Assembly: GCA_003290165.1 (NCBI GenBank)
Contig: QNQO01005816.1
Coordinates: forward strand, 62,001-126,000
DNA: 64,000 bases
Source: Berberis thunbergii
Lineage: Eukaryota > Streptophyta > Magnoliopsida > Ranunculales > Berberidaceae
Reading direction: 5' to 3'
Positions 58,944 to 64,000 of the stretch are shown here, one piece after another (within the stretch, counting starts at the first letter, position 1; each line of letters opens with the position of its first letter). The position numbers were made by a program, and so were the translations under genes. Under the pieces are notes generated by a model that saw only the letters and a program-made list of their open reading frames with translations, did not search any database and had not been told where the DNA came from.

Positions 58944-59910
58944 GGATTCTGATCTTGTGAAGAGGATTGGTGCTGCCACTGCTCTTGAAGTTAGAGCTAC
59001 TGGCATTCAATATGCTTTTGCTCCATGTGTAGCGGTATATAAGAATAAAAAATATTTAATTTACCGCAAGTACCTTGTTAACTTCAAGAATGATACATTT
59101 GATTTTTGATTCTCCATATCTGTTTTTTGCATTCAGGCTTGGGGTAGGTGTTACGAGAGCTATAGTGAGGACCCTGCAATTGTCCGTTCCATTACAGAGA
59201 TCATAACCGGATTGCAAGGAGACCTCCCACGAATTCTCGAAAGGGTCTTCCTTATGTTAGTGGAAAGTATATACGTCTCCTCTCATTTTCTTGTATATTA
59301 TGTTTGTATGTGAGTTTGTAGCACGTTCCTTAATTTGACTCATTTTGTCATGCCTTTGGCATGTTAGACCTGTGTATTTGGCTCATCTTAGCATGCTGGA
59401 GCTATGTCTCTAGCTCATGTTGTTCTGCATTCCACCTTGGATTACCGAACCTTTAAAGTTGTAACTCATGGTAGCATGCTTTTGGTGTTCATGTGTTTTC
59501 AATGCACACTGGCGTGCACATACATATATATTGAATCTATTATTGCTGTGGTCTGACTCCAATATTCTGGACGAAAGGTTTCTGATTTTCCTTTGTCTCA
59601 CACACATGGTAAAAGTGTTCTGGTTTATTTTGGAGATTTGTATTCACAGTGTGTATTCATAGTGTCTTACAATATATACTTAATTTTTTCAACATAATAC
59701 ACCTTTTGCTTCAATTCTTTGTCTGTGGTTCAGGTCATGGTTCCATACAACTACACAGAGTTCATCAATACTGTGACAGACCTGATCAATAAGAATGTCA
59801 TTACTCTGAGTCGTATTGATGATGCAATGAAGAGAATACTGCGATTCAAGTTCAGCATGGGGCTGTTTGAGAATCCATTGGCTGATTATAGCCTTGCTAG
59901 GCAAATAAGT
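58944..59910 (+). pseudogene. captured GH3 beta-glucan exohydrolase exons
   Basis: Exon 58944-59034 reads [20 protein letters not shown] and then YAFAPCVA before a GT donor. Exon from 59137 reads [20 protein letters not shown] and EIITGLQGD. Exon from 59734 reads MVPYNYTEFINTVTDLINKN then SRIDDAMKRILRFKFSMGLF and ENPLADYSLARQ. These are conserved plant glycoside hydrolase family 3 segments (cell-wall beta-glucan exohydrolase). Exons between them, including the one with the catalytic Asp (GFVISDW), are missing. It is a fragment in the right half of the host CACTA, downstream of the nested insert. Confidence 0.88.
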
Positions 59911-61175
59911 TTTATCCTTCAATAACTTCCATTGTTTACTGAATACTAATCTTCAGGGTGGTAAAATCTTAAATGATTTTATTCCGGGTGGTAAAATTTT
60001 ATTATCCTTGAACAAGTTGCATATTCCCTGTGGAAAAAAATTCCTAAATGATTTTATTCTGGGTGGTAAAATTTTCAAATAAATTGCAGTTTGGAAGTTA
60101 TTCAACGGTTTTTGCGAACAGGTAAACATGGGCAGTATGCTTCTTGTCATTATTCCTGCAATTTGTCAAGAGAAATGAATTCCAGTTGCAGATCCAGATA
60201 TTTTCCATTCACATGGAATGACTTATGTTTCACTTTCTATGGCAGTAAGCTTCTTCTTTTACCTCCTTGATGTTCTATTCTTCAAATTTCTTGATCTTGT
60301 TTATATTATGCATTGAGAAATATATCTCTGTAAGTTTATCTGTAGGTGTTTCTAAAATGTCTAGGGTTCAAATGATTTATTATTTAAACATAGTTTTGTG
60401 CTTCATTGAGTTGCCTGGGAGTATAGCATAAGAAATTCAAGCATAGAGGATTCTCGGGAGGCAGACTTGCTGTAACACAGCGGAATTCAGGAACTAATGT
60501 CTTGATTTGCTATCTGTATGGCTGAATCAATCAAATTTCAATGCATTTTCTATTGGTGTTTTGTATATGTTCTTGTGTCTTTTGCGTGGTTTGCAATTGT
60601 CACATCCATGGGGTTTGTCGAGAACACGCGAAGATCAAACTTGGAGAAGGATTGAGTTCTGAAGGCAGTGTTAGAGCTTTTGTAGATATTATTTGAAAAA
60701 AATAAAATAAACTAGACCGGGAGAAGGATTTGGCATAATCTGTTGAAACAGTGGAAAGAACTTCTTCTGCAATGAAGCCTCACTTCTTTTGAACTTGATT
60801 GATATCCTACTTGACAACTGGATTTGGAATAAGATGGGGTAACTTCTTTGTACTATTTTTCATTTTTCATCTTGAACCCGTGGGCGTGCGTCATCATCGT
60901 GAGGATTCTACTAGAAATTATCAATCAGCATAAAACTAAAGCTTTGTTACAGATTCTTTACATGTCAAAAAAATCTGATATAGCTGATATGCTTTATATT
61001 GAAGATGCAGAGTAACAGAATATCAAATTATTTAATATCCTTTTTTTAGGTTACATTTTTTGTACTAAATTTTCTGCCTGATAACAAGTAATTTCTGTTA
61101 TATTTAGCAGATGTAGAGGAATCACATGCATGAATTGTATGATTAATATGTGCACTGAGATGCATTTGACAGTGG
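59911..61175. other. no gene seen
   Basis: AT-rich. A local direct repeat (AAATGATTTTATTCNGGGTGGTAAAATTTT) occurs at 59971-60000 and 60046-60077. Confidence 0.5.
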
Positions 61176-61675
61176 ATGTTTGATTTCATGTTGTTTTCAG
61201 ATCTGCGCTATACATTTGTGGACTTATGTTTACAACATTGTTCGCATATCTGCAACTAATAGCAGTAAAGAGGTTCTAGCCAACGTCCACACAGATAGCA
61301 TGAAGTTTTCTGAAGAAAATTCAAAACTTTTTGGTGAAAGCTGCTCAGAAGCATTACTTCCATCACGAGTGGTCTATGACAATGGTGTGGAGCTTTCCAG
61401 TACATATGAAGAAAAAGTGAGTCTTCTGTTCTTTGTATCTGTATGAGTAAGGATCACTCTGATGTTACAGACCATAGAAAAATGGGTTGATGGGAAGAAA
61501 CTTTTCCTTGCTTGCACCATACACACATATGGCACATATCTGGAAAACAGAATCTACCATATTGTGGGTTTAGTAAGGATGCCCACCAATCTTAAATACC
61601 ACCCTTTATGCTTGAACTGCCCTAGAGGCTCAAACAGATCGCCAGGCAATAGGTACTTACTAGAGTCCTAATTTA
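61176..61675 (+). pseudogene. captured exon-like segments, unknown gene(s)
   Basis: Segment one (61198-61420, after TTTTCAG) contains SSKEVLANVHTDSMKFSEEN and ALLPSRVVYDNGVELSSTYE. Segment two (61472-61650) contains KWVDGKKLFLACTIHTYGTY and LENRIYHIVGLVR. Both have codon-like composition and AG-type left borders. I cannot name the families. Confidence 0.4.
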
Positions 61676-61878
61676 ATTCGTTATACTTTTGAATCTATAG
61701 TACATCTGCCAACACTCCATACCATGGCAAGACTATTGAAGATTAGCTATATATCTGCGGACTGTAAGAATAGTCATCTGTTCTAAACTTTTCATTGTCA
61801 AACATGGTTTAGAATCTTTCTTATGATGTAAATTATGAGATGTTGAACCACTTTAACTATACTCATCTTTCTAAACAG

Positions 61879-62056
61879 GAGATGCAAAATGAGAAACTAA
61901 AGCTCCAACAGGTTCAACTGATGGAAGAGAGCAGTGGATTGCGTGTGCAGAATCAAAAGTTGGCTGAAGATGCTTCTTATGCAATGGAATTGGCATCTGC
62001 TGCAGCTGTTGAGTTGAAAAATTTAGCAAATGAGGTCACGAAGCTTTCAGAATAGA
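61879..62056 (+). pseudogene. captured KIN-7 kinesin coiled-coil exon
   Basis: After an AACAG acceptor this reads EMQNEKLKLQQVQLMEESSG. It continues with ASYAMELASAAAVELKNLAN and EVTKLSE before a TAG, beyond which NARQAKD continues the match. ASYAKELASAAAVELKNLAEEVTKLS is a hallmark of plant KIN-7 (CENP-E-like, MKRP) kinesins. No motor domain is present. Confidence 0.85.
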
Positions 62057-62640
62057 ATGCAAGACAAGCAAAGGATTGTGAAAATGGTGAAAGCAGCATA
62101 ACTTGAGGGTACTTGGGGAAGGTGGCAATGGTGAAGTCCTCCCTTAGGCTCAAGACTTTGATTCTTGGCTCATCGAGTCTCTGGTGAATGGAAGGTAAAT
62201 TCACATTTCACATGCGATTTATTTCATTATTTTGTATGAGAATTATATAAAGGTTGTTAGATAAAGAAGTGATTGTGAAAATGCAGGCATAGCCATGTGA
62301 ATAATTTTTACTAGAAGGCGCCTTCTGCCAAAATGGCGCACCCATGGCCAGACCATTTTTAAGGGGAAACTGCGAAGGCTGAATTGATCCATACTAGCTG
62401 GAGCCTTGGTGCACTTTCATACTCCTCTTATCGTTTCAAGACTGACTGATCTCTGATCTCCTATGTGAATGCTTTGAACATATTATGCACTTAGTATGTT
62501 ATGAAAACATGACAATAATATTGAATTTCAGATGATGAATGCATTGGTTTATGTATAAAGTTATGTTATGAACTTAGTATTTGTAAGTTTTCTTTTTATT
62601 TTTTGCATTCTTTTAGGATCATAATCTAATGTTAATATTT
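62057..62640. other. no gene seen
   Basis: KIN-7 tail traces, then AT-rich sequence. Confidence 0.4.
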
Positions 62641-62757
62641 AGTTCAAGGTTAAAGCATATCTTAATGTGGCAATCCGTTGGCCCTTACAAAGCAAACCCA
62701 ATGCCTAGTTTCTACCATGAAGGACTTCCACTTAAGGTTGAGCATAAAAAGGTTAAT
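62641..62757 (+). pseudogene. captured WVD2-like (TPX2-domain) exon
   Basis: This reads ANPMPSFYHEGLPLKVEHKK, close to the PMPSFY-E-PPPKVELKK signature at the end of the TPX2 domain in WAVE-DAMPENED2-like microtubule-binding proteins. Only this one exon is visible. Confidence 0.65.
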
Positions 62758-63059
62758 CCTGTTATTGTACATTAGTGCGCTATTTGTTTACATGTTTTTT
62801 GTTTGGCATCAAAACTTGACAAGGTACCATTTTACGGTTGATTTTGTATTTATCTAGCATATAGTTTGTGGAATCCTATTCATGCCGGAGGCACGGGTAA
62901 ACGCCACATGGCAAGTGTCTGGTCGATCTTAGTAAGGACTGATTTTGCAGGTGCGGGGCTGTGATTTTGTTGCAGCAGCAAAAAAAATGTAATTTTTTTC
63001 GATTATATTAATTTGCAACGGGTTCAAACCTCGCAATAAACCAGATTTTTTTTTGAATT

Positions 63060-63485
63060 TTGTTTTTACTGGCCATGGCTTAAAACCGTGGTCATCATCA
63101 TTGCCACGGCTTATAACCGTGGCCATCATGATTGCCACGGCTTAAAACCGTGGCCATATTGCAACAGATTATAACTGTGACCATATTGCAACGGCTTATA
63201 ACCATGGCCATCATGATTGCCATGGCTTTAAACCGTGACCATATTGCAACGGTTTATAACCGTGGCCATATTGCAACGGCTTATAACCATGGCCACTATT
63301 ATTGCAACGGCTAATAACCGTGGCGAAATGTAGAAAATCTTCACGCCTCCTCGAGCATAGAACCATTGCTAAAATGTTTGGCCACGGTTTATAGCCGTAA
63401 ATGATGATTTCGCGACGCCTTTACTGCCCACGCCTCTAAGCCGTGACAAATGGTTACCCCCACGGTCCCAAACCATTGCTAATGG
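63060..63485. repeat. CACTA right subterminal repeats (CCACGG/CCGTGG)
   Basis: More than a dozen units of the kind GCCACGGCTTATAACCGTGGCC, several in near-exact tandem (ATTGCAACGGCTTATAACC). They end just before the GGTGTAGTG terminus. Confidence 0.88.
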
Positions 63486-63505
63486 GTATTTTTGGTGTAG
63501 TGGAA

Positions 63506-63560
63506 CAAGAGTTTTACCTTCAACAGCCTTGATGCTTTCAGGGGTATCTATTCAGATTCC
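63506..63560 (+). pseudogene. histidinol dehydrogenase exon, right part
   Basis: Immediately after the duplicated GAA the reading continues VLPSTALML, the conserved continuation of the interrupted histidinol dehydrogenase exon. It then diverges (SGVSIQIPF) from the usual AVPAQIAGC. It decays after about 63560. Confidence 0.8.
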
Positions 63561-63829
63561 GTTTTACTTTATTTCTGTGCTGGTATTGGTATGAAAAATA
63601 AGGAGAGTGCAAGACTCTTCTATGAAGTATTGGTACGACTTTTTACTTCTCATGCAACATGCTTTTTCATAGGACTTTTTTGTGCATTGTACATATTTAG
63701 GCCAACATAATTTCTTGTCGTGTATAGCTGAGTGCATATTTCCTTGGAAAAACAACCAATGACCTACCAATGGATATTTTCTTGCAAGTATTGTTCCTTT
63801 TGTAAGCACACAAAACTCTCAATTATATG

Positions 63830-64000
63830 ATATGCAGGTTGCCTGATTGTTTGTGACTAATAGCATGGGTTAGATCATGTAGGAATTGGTACGTATGTAT
63901 ACATAGGATGTTGTTCTTACAATCAATTATGTTATATGCAGGTTGCCTGATTGTTTGCGACTAGTAGCATGTGTTAGATCATATAGGAATTGGTACGTAT
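63830..64000. repeat. 67-bp direct repeat at 104-bp spacing
   Basis: 63830-63896 (starting ATATGCAGGTTGCCTGATTG, ending GGTACGTAT) recurs at 63934-64000 with about five changes. The second copy runs to the window edge, so more copies may follow. Confidence 0.85.

Larger units (their letters stand above)
38854..63502 (+). mobile_element. CACTA element with transposase remnants and captured genes (24.6 kb with nested insert)
   Basis: It begins CACTACACCAAAAAGCC and ends TATTTTTGGTGTAGTG, with GAA on both sides (38851-38853 and 63503-63505). Removing it rejoins the histidinol dehydrogenase exon exactly. The left subterminal region (38900-39130) and right subterminal region (63060-63480) are rich in GCCACGG/CCGTGGC palindromes. 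It contains decayed TNPD-like and TNPA-like genes (42114-47580) and fragments of at least six host genes. A related element (49932-58440) is nested inside. Without that insert it is about 16.1 kb. Confidence 0.92.
34457..64000 (+). mobile_element. CACTA element with captured genes, right end outside window
   Basis: The left end CACTACAACACAAATGCTCA, and roughly the next 80 bp, match the left end of the CACTA at 4696. The likely 3-bp target on the left is AAT (34454-34456). No matching right end (TTATAGTG with ATAGCG subterminal repeats) occurs before 64000, so the element probably continues beyond it. It holds exon fragments of at least three host genes and is itself interrupted by the CACTA at 38854-63502. 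The right border is inferred, not seen. Confidence 0.65.

Noticed and set aside
1..64000. tRNA, rRNA or complete host gene
   Set aside because: No cloverleaf, rRNA or full-length host coding sequence was visible; recognised host exons are all partial.

Overview
Plant nuclear DNA, almost certainly from a eudicot with a TE-rich genome. It is AT-rich with short, intron-split coding pieces, plant-specific families (CACTA/En-Spm, Ty1/copia, chromovirus, L1-type LINE, endogenous caulimovirid) and exon fragments of typical plant genes. I see no complete host gene, rRNA, tRNA or CRISPR array. The window is a stack of nested transposable elements, several carrying captured host-gene exons. || Layout. 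1-3935: 3' part of a decayed Ty1/copia element ending in a 563-bp LTR. It sits in an older copia remnant (3936-4695 and 10352-10620), which is also split by a 5.65-kb CACTA element (4696-10348, 3-bp duplication CTA) carrying bZIP (ABF/AREB-type) exons. 11291-14446: L1-like LINE with RT, zf-RVT, RNase H and a poly-A tail. About 14820-28718: a region bracketed by ~300-bp inverted repeats (Mutator-like termini). It contains a broken endogenous pararetrovirus on the minus strand (28110-16109), whose movement-protein region is split by an 8.8-kb chromovirus (18815-27625, 5-bp duplication TGGGG). 28719-34456: AT-rich DNA with a GC-rich hairpin, three copies of one MITE family, and a 1.16-kb hAT-type element with a perfect 8-bp duplication. 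|| 34457 to beyond the right edge: a second CACTA element of the same family as the 4.7-kb one, judged by its left end. It holds fragments of a DUF866/UPF0587 zinc-binding protein, a CCCH zinc-finger protein, a possible CLASSY-like exon and histidinol dehydrogenase. A histidinol dehydrogenase exon is cut by a third CACTA element (38854-63502, duplication GAA), which still has decayed transposase (TNPD/TNP2, DUF4218, DUF4216) and TNPA/PTTA genes plus fragments of UBXN1-like, ISE2/DExH15, serpin, GH3 exohydrolase, KIN-7 kinesin and WVD2-like genes. Inside it, in reverse orientation, is a fourth CACTA of the same family (49932-58440, duplication TCA). This one carries, on the minus strand, six uninterrupted exons of a ChaC-type gamma-glutamylcyclotransferase running into an SWC2 exon, several exons of an ABC1K-beta-lactamase fusion gene, and an F-box (FBS4-like) first exon. 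|| How the parts relate: there is no operon or pathway. The unifying process is repeated capture and shuffling of host exons by CACTA elements that later inserted into one another. The most interesting products are the mosaic CACTA elements and the open 190-codon chimera of gamma-glutamylcyclotransferase plus SWC2-exon sequence in the innermost one. Family calls are from motif recognition by eye, and no database search was run.
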